NCBI GenBank assembly: GCA_963682175.1
Contig: OY821782.1
Coordinates: 31,331,741-31,395,740, forward strand
Length of the DNA stretch: 64,000 nucleotides
Source of the DNA: Triglochin maritima
Lineage: Eukaryota > Streptophyta > Magnoliopsida > Alismatales > Juncaginaceae
Reading direction: 5' to 3'
Within the stretch, counting starts at the first letter, position 1. Each line of letters starts with the position of its first letter. The position numbers and the translations under genes were made by a program. The notes under the pieces are model-generated. The model did no database searches. It saw only the letters and a list, made by a program, of their open reading frames with translations, and had not been told where the DNA came from. Shown here one piece after another: positions 41,090 to 53,592 of the stretch.

Positions 41090-42646
41090 TGTTTAAGCGT
41101 TTTAAATTTAGACCGCAAGTGCACGGCCACGGTGAACCAGTGGCAAGTACGGGTCAATACGAAGGGAGGTGAGTAGCCTCTGGTTTGTCAGAAATCAAGT
41201 GGCAAATAAAGGGAGAAAAGATGTGATTATGCTAAAGCTAAACTACACTAAACTAGTAAGTGAGAAATGCGAAAGAAAGCAACGAAATATTACAAACCAA
41301 GAGAGAAACCCCTAAGGGATGGAGTGTGCACATATGAAGTGAAATAATTGATGGATGATGCATGTAATCATGTATGTGTGTGTGTTGTGTATGTTGTGTC
41401 ATGCATAGGAAGTGTCTAAAGATGTGGCAAAACCTATCAATCCATTCACACAATGTATCGGCAATTATTACTTGATTATCATAATATTAGGCTCAGCATG
41501 AGAAGTGTATAAAGATATGACAAGACTCATCAAAAACCATGAACTCATGTGAAGAACAAAGCTAAGCATGGGAGGTGTCTAAATCTTATGGCAAAACCCA
41601 TCAAAACAAAGTTTCATCAATCAATCAAGCAAGCAACCACAAATACAAACACTTAGCTAACATGTAACATATTCCACAGGAAATTTCAGTAAATAAACAT
41701 GAGTAAACTAAGCATGGGAACTGTCTAAATATAATGGCAAAACCCATCAAAAATCCCCCGACATGTAGATGATTAAAATAACTGATGAACATATAAACAT
41801 GTAAGTCTACAATCAAAAATTCATCAAACATCCAAACTTCACAACATCTATGTACATCATCTCCACCCCCAAAAGGGGATGGATCTACTCACTACACATT
41901 ATGCTAGCAATTAAAGTCAAGAAGAAAGGAGACATTCAAACTAATTTAGCCTAAGATCAAAGAAATAAGACTAAGATAAGCATGCATAAAAAGAAGACAA
42001 CATGAGAATAAAACAATGAAAAATTATTTTATTAAATAACTCACATTACTAGTAGCATTCTTCTCCACCTTGAGTTTTTGCTCTAAGGCTTACTCCAAGT
42101 AGAGAGAATGCCACCAAGAAATGAGTGAATACAAATGAGGAGGAAGAGTTCTACTTATAGGCATGAAAAAAGGTAATCGGGGACAATCCCCCGGTATGGG
42201 ACAAACACATACTATAAATGGACATAAAACAACATAATACATGACTTGACTCAACCATGTTTCATTTGGACATATTTGGACCACTGATTGGCAGTCTTGG
42301 ACCGGCTTTAGTGGCTCGGTTCTGGCTTGATTTCTTGGTGTTTGATGAACCCGATTTGGTTGTTGATGGTTGGGCCCGGATTTATTTGCCAAAATACTCC
42401 TCATTAAGGTGTGGAGCTTCTTGATTTTCTCATTGATCCTTTTGGTTTTACATCTGGGTCCTTCTCTCTTTCAACTCCATAAATCTTGCAACTTAGTCAT
42501 TTTCCTTGCTTTTGAGTCCTTTTTGAATCTCTTCTTCTCAAACCTATTTATCCCTGAAACTTAAACATAAACACTTTACATAGCATTGCTTAGGCTAAAA
42601 ATAGAGAATATAAGACATAAATATATGCATGATATGATGTCAATCA
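41090..42646 (-). mobile_element. Solo LTR of an Athila-B relative
   Basis: 1557 bp from TGTTTAAGCG to GTCAATCA on the plus strand. Target duplications GTCTT (41085-41089) and ATCTT (42647-42651) differ at one base. It interrupts the protease gene between KRK and the following TNVPKK segment. Being solo, it is the product of LTR-LTR recombination after insertion. Five TGG/AAACC.ATCAA-type phrases repeat at 41400-41760. On the minus strand a TATAAGTA box lies near 42151, with the conserved hairpin at 42174-42194. Confidence 0.82.
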
Positions 42647-43704
42647 ATCTTCCTCTTTCTTGTGCAGAGATCCTTCAACATTTTGGCATATTCAGGTATT
42701 TGTTGGATGACTTCCAACAAGAGGATGTTAACCTTCACTGTTTTGAAGACCTCTAATGTCTTATACATTGTGTCACTCTTCTTTTTTGTTAACCTACTTG
42801 GATAAGGAGCTTTTGACAGGTAGGTTTTATGCAATGCCTGAGGAGGAGGCATTGGTGTATTACCCTCACCTCAACCTCTTCCTCACCATCATTCCCACAG
42901 AGGGGCTGCATAGATGGTGATGGTGGCAAGGAAATATGATTGTCAACTTGTTTTCCATTCCTTAAGGTTACAATGGCATTGACATAGTGAACAGGTTCCT
43001 CCACAATGTTCACTTGCCGCCCCCGAGGTACCGGATTCTCAATTTGCAAGTGCGGTTGTCGGTACAAGCGGGGATTAGCCTCAGGTTGGCTAGGCAGAGT
43101 CCATCACTCTCTCTCATGGACAAACTAAGCCAATTGACCCATTTGAAGCTCAAGAGATTTGATGGTCTGCTGATTTAGTGAGAACTTGACTTGTGGAGGA
43201 CATAAAAGCACACAACCTATTTCATTGAGTTCTCAAGTCCACGAGTCAAGATCTCAAGATAATTGAACTAGGTTTCCATGTTGTTAAAATTTGGGAAACC
43301 CAGTTGGGGGGTGATTTGAGCTTGGAGTGCCTGATAAGAGTGTGAATGCATGGGAGGTTGGTGTGGTCGGTTAGGTGGTCGAGAGAAGTTTGAAGGACGA
43401 CCTTGGACATTGTTTTGGTTCCAGGAAAAGATAGGGTGGTTCATTCGGGGTTGTATGATGATGAATATGGGTCATTCCTGGGTCTATCATAGATGGCATT
43501 AACATGTTCCATCTCAGGAGGAATGGATGCACATCCACTTCCTACATGACCTATCCTACCACATAAATAACAAGGAAATGGACCAGATGTAGACACATGA
43601 GACACACCTTGTTGGTTTTGGAACACAATCGAATCCATATGGTGCATTAAGACCGCAATGCATGCCTCGATGGCCGTAGTGGTATCGACAGCAAATGCGG
43701 TACC
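42647..43704 (-). pseudogene. Athila-B gag C-terminus and protease start
   Basis: Between the two insertions: the CCHC knuckle CYLCGRIGHVGSGC (about 43570-43529), a degraded linker at 43440-43080, then 43067-42789 (ENPVPRGRQVNIVEEPVHYV, TLRNGKQVDNH) and 42852-42640 (KAPYPSRL, VNILLLEVIQQIPEYAKMLK). The last matches the Athila-A segment VNIPLLDMIQQIPAYAKFLK. Frameshifts join these parts. Confidence 0.75.
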
Positions 43705-44908
43705 TGATGCATTGCATACATTGCATCATATGTCTTTCATTTAGATTAATTTTATATCAATAAATGCTACTAAGGTATGTGTTTAGTCTTATTTATAGAA
43801 TACAGGGACCTGAATGCAAATTACCCATATCCCGAGCATAAACGCGTGCAAGAGACTCATTTCTATCATAAAGGCCAAGTCAAGATTATCGGGAGTCAAA
43901 TGGAAGTCCATCCAAGCATAAAAGCATTCAAAGACCTAATTACAAAAAGGCCAAGGACTTTAACACAAAAGTGGCCAGGGACTTAATTGCAAAAAAGCCG
44001 AGGACCCGACTGCAAATTAAAGGACCAAAATATTATTTTGGAGAAGTTCTAAAGAAAAATCAATTTGGATCTCCAAATATATGAAGAAATAAATTCGCAG
44101 CTCAAAAGAAAGGAAAAAAATCAATCCAGACGCGCAAAGGACAGTTAAATCATACCATAAACACACAGGAAAAATCCGGATCCAATCAGAGCAAATATTG
44201 CGGCGAAATCACCGCACCATACATGTATTATGTGGCGGAAACGCCCACCCCTTGCGATTCGTGGCCCCGGATTTTGTCCAGTCGTGTATTGACGCGTGTG
44301 TTTTCCTATTTTATACTTAGGTCCCTTGTATCGGCTAGAAATAGCCCCAAAACGATGTTGTGAGTAGTCTAAGTTTTTGTTCCATATGTTAGCAATAAAA
44401 TTCTATTCTTTTATTTTATGTTTTTAGTTTTCTTTTGTAGTTTCTCTAGGACCCCTCTCCTTCCCTCCATCCATGAGTTTCTAACTCTCTCCAAAGGGTG
44501 GGGGTGACGGATTTATGGTGTTGAGAAGAAGAATTACGTTATTATTTTAATTTCATGTTAGTATATTTTGATTACTTGAGTTTATGTTGAGTCATTTATC
44601 ATGTAATGCTTTATAACTAATGTGATTTATTATAAGTTTCAGAATTCTCTAATCAAAACCCGATATCTAAACCTCCACCTGCTGGACTCTCATCCATATT
44701 TGTTTTCTTTTTAGTTTTTCTTTTGTTGTTCTTGCTTTAGAAAATTAAAAAACCAAAAAAATCTCAAACCAAACCTTATTTTTCTCTCTTTCTTTCCTAA
44801 ATTCGAAAATCACAAAAATAACAATATCTCTCCCTCCTTGTGTTCGACCCGTACTTGCCACGTCTTCATTGACGCCGTGCACTTGCGGTATAAATAAAAT
44901 TCTCATCA
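43705..44908 (+). repeat. Athila-A2 5' LTR
   Basis: 1204 bp, TGATGCATTG to TTCTCATCA. Paired GC palindromes at 44200 and 44232 (32 bp apart). The TATA box has decayed to TAGAAATA near 44336, whereas the 3' LTR keeps TATAAATA near 47122. Confidence 0.88.
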
Positions 44909-44914
44909 AGTTTT

Positions 44915-44932
44915 TGGCGCCGTTGCCGGGGA
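44915..44932 (+). other. Primer-binding site, tRNA-Asp type
   Basis: TGGCGCCGTTGCCGGGGA equals the complement of the last 18 bases of plant tRNA-Asp(GUC) including CCA. This is the usual primer of Athila-type elements. Confidence 0.85.
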
Positions 44933-44945
44933 GGCGACGAAGATT

Positions 44946-45404
44946 TTGTTTATTTTTTTTGTCGTTCTAGACACCGAACATGTTGTCGATCCTAAGAGAC
45001 AAATCCCTGTAATACTAGGCAGACACTTTTTAGCCACTTCTGAAGCTTTGATAAATTGTCGAAATGGGCTCATGCAACTATCATTTGGAAACTTAAAAGC
45101 TGAATTTAATATCTTTCATGTTGATAGTGAGCCAGAAATAGTATGCAATCAAAGTGATGTTGTGATGAGATCGCATATATATAAGATTTCTGAATCAAAT
45201 AAATCATCACAAAATCAAAAAGAAAGTGAGAAAAAGGGGAGTAATTCATCCGCCCAACCACCATCACTCGAGCAAATAAGAGAACCAATACATGTGACGG
45301 GTGTGGAATCTGTGCCTCAGGACTCTCAGTGCTACATGGGGAACAATTCAACTGGATACATGCACCAACATGGTGACATTCAATCTAGTTCTGACTATGG
45401 TTGA
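44946..45404 (+). pseudogene. Athila-A2 protease C-terminal half
   Basis: Open for about 150 codons, but it starts in mid-domain at FFVVLDTEHVVDPKRQIPV and lacks the active-site DLG block. It continues through ILGRHFLATSEALINCRNG to SEPEIVCNQSDVVMRS. The end (IHVTGVESVPQDS and on to SSSDYG) shows what the natural C-terminus of the Athila-A1 frame at 29500 should be before its shift. Confidence 0.8.
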
Positions 45405-46486
45405 CTTTGAGCAAATTCAAGTCCTCCACCGCAGTTGACTCAGGTAATAAGTGCATTTGCTTTATCTTTACATACATTGAGGACAATGCATGATTTAGGT
45501 GTGGGGGGTGTTTATCTATCTAAAATTCTATTCTTTTAAAAAAAATATTATTCAATGTTCCATGACATAGCTTAAGATTGAACTGCCAAAACCCGTGTAC
45601 AAATTTCATTGAGTTTTTTGTTCCTTATTTTATAGTTCTGCTTGTAGAAACTGTGACATAAATCTAAGCTCCAAAGAAATAACCCATTACCCTTTAAGAC
45701 ATGTATGCACTTAAATTGGATGAATCAAATCTTTGAAGTGATTGATAAAAAGCAAAGGTTGAGGAAAATATACTGGGAAGTGTGGACTTCTAATAGCAAT
45801 TAAGCCTTGAGGAAAATAAAAGTAAAAATAAAGAAATAAAGTGAGGAAAGTACATTTTGCAAAATGATTACAAAAGCCCAAGTCTTCGAGTCACTGGTCC
45901 GTAGGGGTATCTTAAAACCCGGTAACTTGAGTCTGCCAGCTCGGGATTATCGACCAAACTCGCTACACGAATGCAAAAAGGGTAAAAGTGTCAAAAAAGC
46001 AAATGTGTTGAATCACGGGAAAAAATTTACTTTAAGATACTCAAGGCCCAAAGCTAAAAGAATGATCCATGCCATGGTTGATCCGAATGATACTTCACCA
46101 CCAAAGGAGGCGCGCAAAATAATTTACGTGATAACATGTGTATAAGGGTTAGTGGTGTGAATGTTGGAGGAACAAAGACCAAGTCAGATTCTTTATGAGT
46201 TAGATTTATATAATGAGCATGCAAGAATTCTAAGTGAGATGTATAAGGTTAAGGTGGAGATATTGAGAGTTATTAATGAAATGTTGAATTAAGACTTTGT
46301 GGGTGTGTCAACTGAAAACCCTCACGAGACAAAACTCGTCCTCTAAGGAAACTTAGGGGTTTAAAGGCTTGTTGCACATGCTAAGTGCAACCGTGATTCC
46401 TACGAAAGTGAGTTAGGATTTCCCTGTTTTCATTTTTCTTATACTCTGTTTTGCTAGGGACTAGCAAAATCTAGGTGTGGGGTATT
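45405..46486 (+). other. Athila-A2 3' non-coding region with a small open frame
   Basis: A 93-codon open frame at 45864-46145 has the basic segment SLVRRGILKPGNLSLPARDYRP. The same segment in Athila-A1 (28870-28600, minus) is broken. Conservation across the two copies may reflect only recent common origin. A possible product is not recognised. Confidence 0.4.
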
Positions 46487-47691
46487 CGATGCATTGCATA
46501 CATTGCATCATATGTCTTTCATTTAGATTAATTTTATATCAATAAATGCTACTAAGGTATGTGTTTAGTCTTATTTATAGAATACAGGGACCTGAATGCA
46601 AATTACCCATATCCCGAGCATACACGTGTGCAAGAGACTCATTTCTATCATAAAGGCCAAGTCAAGATTATCGGGAGTCAAATGGAAGTCCATCCAAGCA
46701 TAAAAGCATTCAAAGACCTAATTACAAAAAGGCCAAGGACTTTAACACAAAAGTAGCCAGGGACTTAATTGCAAAAAAGTCGAGGACCCGACTGCAAATT
46801 AAAGGACCAAAATATTATTTTGGAGAAGTTCTAAAGAAAAATCAATTTGGATATCCAAATATATGAAGAAATAAATTCGGAGATCAAAAGAAAGGAAAAA
46901 AATCAATCCAGACGCGCAAAGGACAGTTAAATCATACCATAAACACACAGGAAAAATCCGGATCCAATCAGAGCAAATATTGCGGCGAAATCGCCGCACC
47001 TTACATGTATTACGCGGCGGAAATGCCGCACCCCTTGCGATTCGTGGCCCCGGATTTTGTCCAGTCGTGTATTGACGCGCGTGTTTTCCTATTTTATACT
47101 TAGGTCCCTTGTATCGGCTATAAATAGCCCCGAAACGATGTTGTGAGTAGTCTAAGTTTTTGTTCCATATGTTAGCAATAAAATTCTGTTCTTTTATTTT
47201 ATGTTTTTAGTTTTCTTTTGTAGTTTCTCTAGGATCCCTCTCCTTCCCTCCATCCATGAGTTTCTAACTCTCTCCAAAGGGTGGGGGTGACGGATTTATG
47301 GTGATGAGAAGAAGAATTACGTTATTATTTTAATTTCGTATTAGTATATTTTGATTACTTGAGTTTATGTTGAGTCATTTATCATGTAATGCTTTATAAC
47401 TAATGTGATTTATTATAAGTTTCAGAATTCTCTAATCAAAACCCGATATCTAAACCTCCACCCGCTGGACTCTCATCCATATTTGTTTTCTTTTTAGTTT
47501 TTCTTTTGTTGTTCTTGCTTTAGAAAATTAAAAAACCAAAAAAATCTCAAACCAAACCTTATTTTTCTCTCTTTCTTTCCTAAATTCGAAAATCACAAAA
47601 ATAACAATATCTCTCCCTCCTTGTGTTCGACCCGTACCTGCCACGTCTTCATTGACGCCGTGCACTTGCGGTATAAATAAAATTCGCATTA
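46487..47691 (+). repeat. Athila-A2 3' LTR
   Basis: 1205 bp; the first base has mutated (CG for TG), and the end reads TTCGCATTA for TTCTCATCA. Paired GC palindromes at 46982 and 47014 (32 bp apart). TATAAATA near 47122. Confidence 0.88.
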
Positions 47692-47696
47692 GCACC

Positions 47697-48603
47697 CGAT
47701 CTAGTCGAGTATGGATTCGCATCCTACTCCTATGCTAGATGATTGTGGTGGTTCCCTCACACTGTCCCACTGCATGGTTTTCTCAGCGAGGTCTTCTAGG
47801 AAAGCCCATGCCTCCCTTTCATCCTTTCCTAAAAACTCTTCTTGACACATGGACTCAAGGAGCATTCTGGATGGGATGTGAAGACCCTCGTAGACAATCG
47901 GACAAAGGTGCCACAACTCGATGTCATGGTGAGGGCATGAGGATAGTAGCTCCTTGAACCTCTCTAAGTATGCATGGAATGATTCGGTCTCATGTTGATA
48001 GAACGAATTGATTTCGTTCCTCGATTTTTGAGATCGATGATTTGGGAAGTACTTCTTGTGGAATACCGATTGAAATTCATCCCAAGTGCTAAAGGCATTC
48101 GCCTGGTTGCTGTACAACCACTTCTTGGCATCATCCTTTAGTGCAAAGGGAACAAATCTAAGGTGGATGGAGTCTATGCTAAGTTGTTGCAGCTTGAACA
48201 TAGGACAAACCTCCTCACATTCCCTGAGAAAGATATAGGGGTCATCCTTACCAGTGAAATGAGGGAGCATGGAGATAAACTGAGGCTTAACTTCAAAGTG
48301 GTTCTCATTCGCCTCTGGCAATATGATGCAAGAAGGTAGAGCAATACGACTCGGGTATCATCGATTGCGGAGCGAGATGGGAACCTGGGGAACTAGTTGA
48401 TGAGATTGTGGACCCCTACCTTCTGTACCAGAAGGTGGTGTGGATCCAAAATCCGGGTCGTCCTCATGTGGTCCATGACTCATCATGGTCTCGAGACTGT
48501 GTAGGACACGAGATGGGGATGTGTTCGAAAAGTCGACAATCGAGGACAGATTGATGTCGTATCTCATCAAATGACTAGCATGCACAAAGCTGCGCACCCA
48601 CAC
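47697..48603 (-). pseudogene. Athila-B gag, capsid part
   Basis: Frame 48603-48358, then one in-frame stop, then 48321-47701 in the same frame. Landmarks: MLPHFTGKDDPYIFLRECEE, LRFVPFALKDDAKKWLYS, KKYFPNHRSQKSRNEI, FHAYLERFKELLSSCPHHD and AWAFLEDLAEKTMQWD. It parallels Athila-A gag along its whole length. Athila-A2 cuts it at 47696; the zinc knuckle continues at 43647. The start is probably upstream near 48603, but no clear ATG context is seen. Confidence 0.82.
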
Positions 48604-49685
48604 GTGTCAGACGGAAAAGAAAGAAAACTTTTTCATTTTATTTTATTTCTTTTTTTCAAACAATTAAAACAGAAGATGCTTAGAGGAGAAGATAGGAAGA
48701 CTCAGATGAGAAGGAATGACTCATGAGAGAAGGGAGGAAGTCCTTATGTTATGGCGGGTAGGAAATGGTAGAAGCACACAAGCAAACAAGGCTCAAACAA
48801 CCTAAGGTCACTATAGGTCCTTACAGCTTGACGATGCCTAACTGCGAGGTCACACGGCCTCAACACGCCTCGCCTCCCTACGACGAAGACCACCAAGCCT
48901 AGCAAGTGAGCCAATATCCGGAGATCTTGTCTCTCCTACTATCGACAGAGTGGGCGATGCCAATGAAGCCATGACGGTCACACCGGATAACTCTCCTAAT
49001 GCACCCCAGATCCTTAGGGACCAATGTCTACTTGATTTTAAAATTAAGCTTTTGATTAGTGTAATTTATGAGGCAAAGGAAAGGGTGATGAAATCCCCCA
49101 CCTTATCATATATAGGAGAACCCCTCCTTAGTAACGTTTTGAAGTCTTAATCTAGAAATCAACTCTCTAAACAAACGCTCAACTCACACTTGTTTCGATG
49201 CAATTCCTACTAACTAATGTATGGTCATAACAAAAAATGCATGAATGAGAGTAGAAAATGCGTACCTCACACCAACACTCAACAACTGAAAGTAAAGCTA
49301 AATAAAAGACAAACTACGTGCCTAAGTCAAGTATATTATGCATGACCTAAACAAGCAAGAATGCATAATCTTTTGCTTTGGGTTTTAGTGGCCAAGTTGA
49401 TTAAGTGGAATTAATTATTGATTACTAATCTAGGATCAAACTAAAGGTCATAACATGGCAAATTGAGATCGTAGACCACTAGAATCAAAGTACAAACAGA
49501 CCAAAGAAAGAAGGAAGCAACTGAAGCTCACTAGACCATTGATTGGCGGTCAGTTTGATGTTTTCTTCCTCCAATTCCTCCAGTTGCCTCCACTGAGTCT
49601 AGAGATGTCTTGTCACAAATAAAAATTAAAAACCAAAGATCAATTCCACTCGAATCGTCCAAACCAAAGGCTAGACTGAGCACCT
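48604..49685 (-). other. Athila-B leader
   Basis: About 1.1 kb between the primer site and gag, with no supported gene. It contains a short T-rich tract near 48634-48656. A long leader is normal for Athila-type elements. Confidence 0.6.
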
Positions 49686-49703
49686 TCCCCCGCAACGACG
49701 CTA
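49686..49703 (-). other. Athila-B primer-binding site, decayed tRNA-Asp type
   Basis: Minus-strand TAGCGTCGTTGCGGGGGA directly follows the 5' LTR and differs from the tRNA-Asp site at three positions. This proves that 49710-51299 is a 5' LTR. Confidence 0.75.
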
Positions 49704-49709
49704 AAAACT

Positions 49710-51299
49710 TGTTAAACGTTTTATTAAATAACAGCAAGTGCACGACCATCGATGAAGACAGAGCAAGTACGGGTCGATCGACAAGTAGGTGAGTAGTATC
49801 TGGTTTGTCAGAAATCAAATGGCAAAATAGGGGAGAAGTGATGTGATTGCACTAAACTAGTAGTTAACAAATCCAAAAGAAAGCAACTAAAGTTTGACTA
49901 AAACTAACTAAAGACCTAATAAAGAGATTTGAATTGAGGAAAAGAAACCCCTAAGGGGCGGAATGTGTGCACATATGAAGTGAAATAAGTGATGAATGAC
50001 ACATGTAAGCATTTATGTTTGTGTGTCATGTGTGTGTCTTCATGCATAGGAAGTGTCTAAAGATGGGGCAAAACCTATCAATCCATTCACACAACGTATC
50101 AAAAATTACTACTTGATTATAATGAGACTAGGCTCAGCATGAGAAGTGTCTATGGATATGGAAATACTCATCAAAAATCATGAACTCATGTGAAGAACAA
50201 AGCTAAGCATGAGATGTGTCTAAATCTTATATCAAAACTCATCAAAATAAAGTTTCCTCAATGAATCAAGCAAGCAAACACAAATACAAACACATAACTA
50301 ACATGTAGCATATTTAACAGGAAATTTCTGTTAATAAACATGAGGAAACTAAGCATAGAAAGTGTCTAAATGTTATGGCAAAACCCATCAAAAATCCTCC
50401 AACATGTAGATCATTAAAACACCCCCCGATGAACATACAAACATGCAAGTCTACGTAATCAATAATTCATCAGACTTCACAACATATATGTATATCATCT
50501 CCACCCCCAAAGGGGATGGAACCACTCACTTATCATTATGCTAACTATTATGTTAAGAGAAGAAACACATGTTAACTAAGTCTAGTAAGATTAATGAAAC
50601 AAAATTATACTAAGCATGCAAGCAATAAAAGAGGCACAACATGAACTAATAAAAGATTTATTTTATTCATGACTCACATGACAAGTAGCATCCCTCCACT
50701 TGAGTTTTTGCTCCAAGGCTTTACTCTAAGTAGATGGATTAGCCACCAAGCATGTAGTGTATTACAAAGGAGGAGGAGGAGTTCTATTTATAGGCATGAA
50801 AAAAGGTAACCGAGGACAATCCCCCGGTATGGGACTAAAATGCATACCATAAATTGACTAAATACAACCTAATCTAACACCAGACTATAGAATGTGTCAT
50901 TTGGAGACAAATGGACTGCCAATTGGCGGTCTGGATTGGCTTGACGGGGTCTGGTTTTGGGTGGTTGATTTGCTTACTTGAGTTCTTCATGTTTGGTGAA
51001 CCTTATTTGGTTGTTGATGTTTGGATCCGGATCTAATTGCCAAAATGCTACTCATGATGGTGTGGAGCTTCTTGATATGCTCTTTGGCCCTTTTGGTTTA
51101 CATTTAGGTCATTCTCTCTTGCATCTCAGTCCATAAGTCTTACAATTCAGTCATTTCTCTGGTTGTTATGTCCTTTTGTGTCTCTTCTTCTCAGATGTTT
51201 TATTCCTGAAACTTGAACATAAAACTCGTTACGTAGCAATGCTTAGGTTAAAAATAGAGGATATAAGACACAAATATATGCATGATATCATATCAATCA
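49710..51299 (-). repeat. Athila-B 5' LTR
   Basis: 1590 bp, TGTTAAACGT to TATCAATCA on the plus strand. Similar along its length to the solo LTR at 41090-42646, including the repeated AAGTGTCTAAA phrases, the TATA region near 50788 and the hairpin at 50808-50827. Confidence 0.82.
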
Positions 51300-51480
51300 T
51301 CATTTAAAGCACATACTTGTCTATTTTCTAAACTCAATGGGTTATTTCTTCTTAAAGGACACATACGTCCCTCAAAGCACGAGTCTGTTAAAGGATTGGT
51401 TTGTCCTTCACAAGGAACAAATAAAAGGGACACGTCACATCATATTAAAGTCGTCAACCGACGTGTGTCTTTTAAAGAAC
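51300..51480. repeat. CTTTAAAG tandem repeat, right block
   Basis: One unit and the start of the next, continuing the array at 35716-36045. Shares GTCCCTCAAAGCACGAG and GGAACAAATAAAAGGGA. Confidence 0.7.
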
Positions 51481-51800
51481 ATACTTGTCTGTTCTTTTGT
51501 CGGAATTGCACAACACATAAAAATACGCCTTAATGAGATCCTCACCCTCTGGACTTATCAACTCTGCATCACATGTACCTTTACCTCCAATAACACTGTA
51601 ATCGTGATGATTTTGAGGAAGTCCAATACTTTTTGTATGAGTCTGGTACTCATTACAAAACTCAAAAACCACCTGGGCTATGTAGCCTTCAACAATGCTG
51701 GCATCGGGCCTCTTTCGATGTCAATTGTTACAATAACCCTTCAACACACCCATGCACCACTCGAAAGAATACATCCACCTCAGAAATACCAGTCCAGCTA
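51481..51800 (-). pseudogene. CACTA (En/Spm) transposase fragment, DUF4218-like
   Basis: Minus strand: WMYSFEW.MGVLKGY, then SIVEGYIAQVVFEFCNEY, KSIGLPQNHHD and LIKAYFYVLCNS. This order is that of the C-terminal DUF4218 domain of TNP2-type CACTA transposases (WMYPFER.M..LK.., S..E.Y...E..EFC, IG.P, YVL.N). One stop and probably a small deletion break it. It abuts the tandem repeat, which fits a CACTA subterminal region. Confidence 0.65.
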
Positions 51801-51879
51801 ATTTAATTTCTCAGACTAAATACAACCCCTATATAAAAAGCACAAACACTACCTTTAAAAAGGTAGCGCGTCCATGTAT

Positions 51880-53270
51880 AAGGCAAATAATTATCCTTAT
51901 TCTTGCGTAGCGGCTTATCATCTAGATGATTTATGGTGTTTAAATAATCAACATTTGTTTTACCTATTTTGCATCCACACACTACCATGGTAATATTTGA
52001 TCATATTAAAGATGTCATGGTAGCTAATAATATTGAAAATAAAGTTTGTGTCATTGTATTTGATAATGGTTCTAATAACAGTTCATTAATAAAAATGCTT
52101 TTAAATTATTGTCATCCACCCGTAGATGGTTTACTCTTTCATATTAGATGTGTTTGTCATACTTTGAACATGGTGGTATAAGATAGACTTGAAATAATTA
52201 AACCTTACTTGGAAAATGTTAGCAATGAAATTGTCTTTGTAGGTTCCAGTAGTACATCTAGATATCAGTAATTTAGACAAATTTGTGTATATAATCATGT
52301 TAAACCTAGGAAGATTAAATTATATGTCTCTCATAGATGGAATTGTACATATGAAATGTTAAAATGTTGTTATCCATATAATCTTGCAATTACAACCTTT
52401 TATAATATAAAATAAAGAGATTGCATGTTAACTCTCATAGATTTGGATAATTGTAAATCACGTTAGATATTTCAAAACCTTTTTTCACCTTCACTACTAG
52501 ATTAAGTGGATAATTTTACCCCACCTTTAACATATTTATCTATAAATTACTTCCAATTACTAGAATATTTGCGAAATATACGCCAAATACTGGTTTTGTT
52601 GAAATTTAAAACGTAATGGAGGCCAAGTTTAATAAATATTGGAATCCTCCTCCATTTAGTTATTGTTTGGCTTTTACTATGGATCATAGATTTAAAATTA
52701 GTGATTTATAAGTTTTCTTGGAAGAAAATTTTGATAATATGAATTATGAAAATTTCCAAAAACATGTAGATAATTGTAACTCTTTGTTAAACAAATAGTT
52801 TGAAGAATCTAAAAGACTAAATAATGTAAATAAAAAATGTTGCTAGTTCATCATCACAACCACCTGCAACTACAATAGATCCAGATGATGACGATTCCCA
52901 ATGGAATTGGTTAAGTCAAAAATAATAGAATTAGTACAAAATGAACTAACTGGATTTTTAAACACTAAAATGTACTTAACTACTACTGAGTTAAAAGCTT
53001 TGATGTTTGAGACTGGTGGAGAAAGAACTCAAGGTAGGTTTCAACTAGTCTCCTTTATGGTACCAGACTTATTATGTCATCCGGCGTCAACTGTGGCATC
53101 GGAGTATGCATTTAGCGCAAGTAAACATGTCTTGTCTGACAAGATGTAAAGTTTGTCTAAAAAGAGGCAAAGCTTCTCCGATAAGTCAATCAAGATGAGC
53201 GTACGCTTGGAGGATTGGATGGAGGTTGCAGACAGAATGCAAGACATGAAATCTTAATGACACCAGCGAC
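51880..53270 (+). pseudogene. hAT-family transposase
   Basis: Plus strand. Pieces in order: FDHIKDVM..NNIENKV and VIVFDNGSNNSSLIKML (about 51990-52100), HIRCVCHTLNMVV (52139-52180), SHRWNCTYEMLKCC (about 52330-52370) and the C-terminal dimerisation region DLLCHPASTVASEYAFSASK (about 53070-53125). This is the classic hAT layout. The N-terminal BED zinc finger is not visible. Several stops and shifts exist, but coding similarity persists through the whole region, suggesting moderate age. No 5' terminal repeat was found. Confidence 0.8.
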
Positions 53271-53592
53271 GATGAAGATTGAAGACGAATTAGCTAAATC
53301 ATTTTGTTTATGTAGTAATTTTTTTCAAACACCCCTCACATTTTTTTCATTACTCATTAGGTTTAGCTAGCATCCGAGCTTTTAATTATTATATTGGTTA
53401 CTTCGGGGAAAAATAAATTGTGTTTGTGTTTGTTAATTCAATTGTAATTGTACACTTACTTCAAATTTTTAAAAAAGACAGAAAAATCGAAACCCGACCC
53501 GACACCCCGAAATCTAGCACGGATCTGGCCCTGCCCAGGTAGTTGTATAGTGCCCGGCCTAACCAAGAGGGCGGTTGCCATGTCGGCAGGAC
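53271..53592 (+). other. 3' flank of the hAT element
   Basis: AT-rich, then a GC-rich stretch (53490-53592) with CCCGACCCGACACC and GGCCCTGCCCAGG, typical of hAT subterminal sequence. The terminus is not identified. Copia-B inserted at 53597, duplicating ACGAC. Confidence 0.45.

Larger units (their letters stand above)
43705..47691 (+). mobile_element. Athila-A2: deleted Athila-A copy inside Athila-B gag
   Basis: LTRs at 43705-44908 and 46487-47691 are nearly identical. Target duplications GTACC (43700-43704) and GCACC (47692-47696) differ at one base. The primer site after the first LTR is perfect for tRNA-Asp. Gag is gone: a deletion joins the leader at about 44945 to the protease. The 3' part and polypurine tract (GGTGTGGGGTATT) are kept. 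Opposite strand to its host Athila-B. Confidence 0.9.
36046..51299 (-). mobile_element. Athila-B: Athila-like element, gag-protease only, with three later insertions
   Basis: Read right to left: 5' LTR 49710-51299, tRNA-Asp-like primer site, gag 48603-43441, protease to 40595, non-coding 3' part, polypurine tract (about 38360-38376), 3' LTR 36046-38359. Target duplications TCTTT (36041-36045) and TCATT (51300-51304) differ at one base. Removing the insertions at 41090-42646, 43705-47691 and within the 3' LTR leaves one element. There is no reverse transcriptase or integrase in the 2.2 kb after the protease. It split the CTTTAAAG tandem array. Confidence 0.8.

Noticed and set aside
44946..45404. 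Independent host gene for an aspartic protease
   Set aside because: It lies between paired LTRs just after a tRNA-Asp primer site and matches the Athila-A protease, so it is a retrotransposon remnant.
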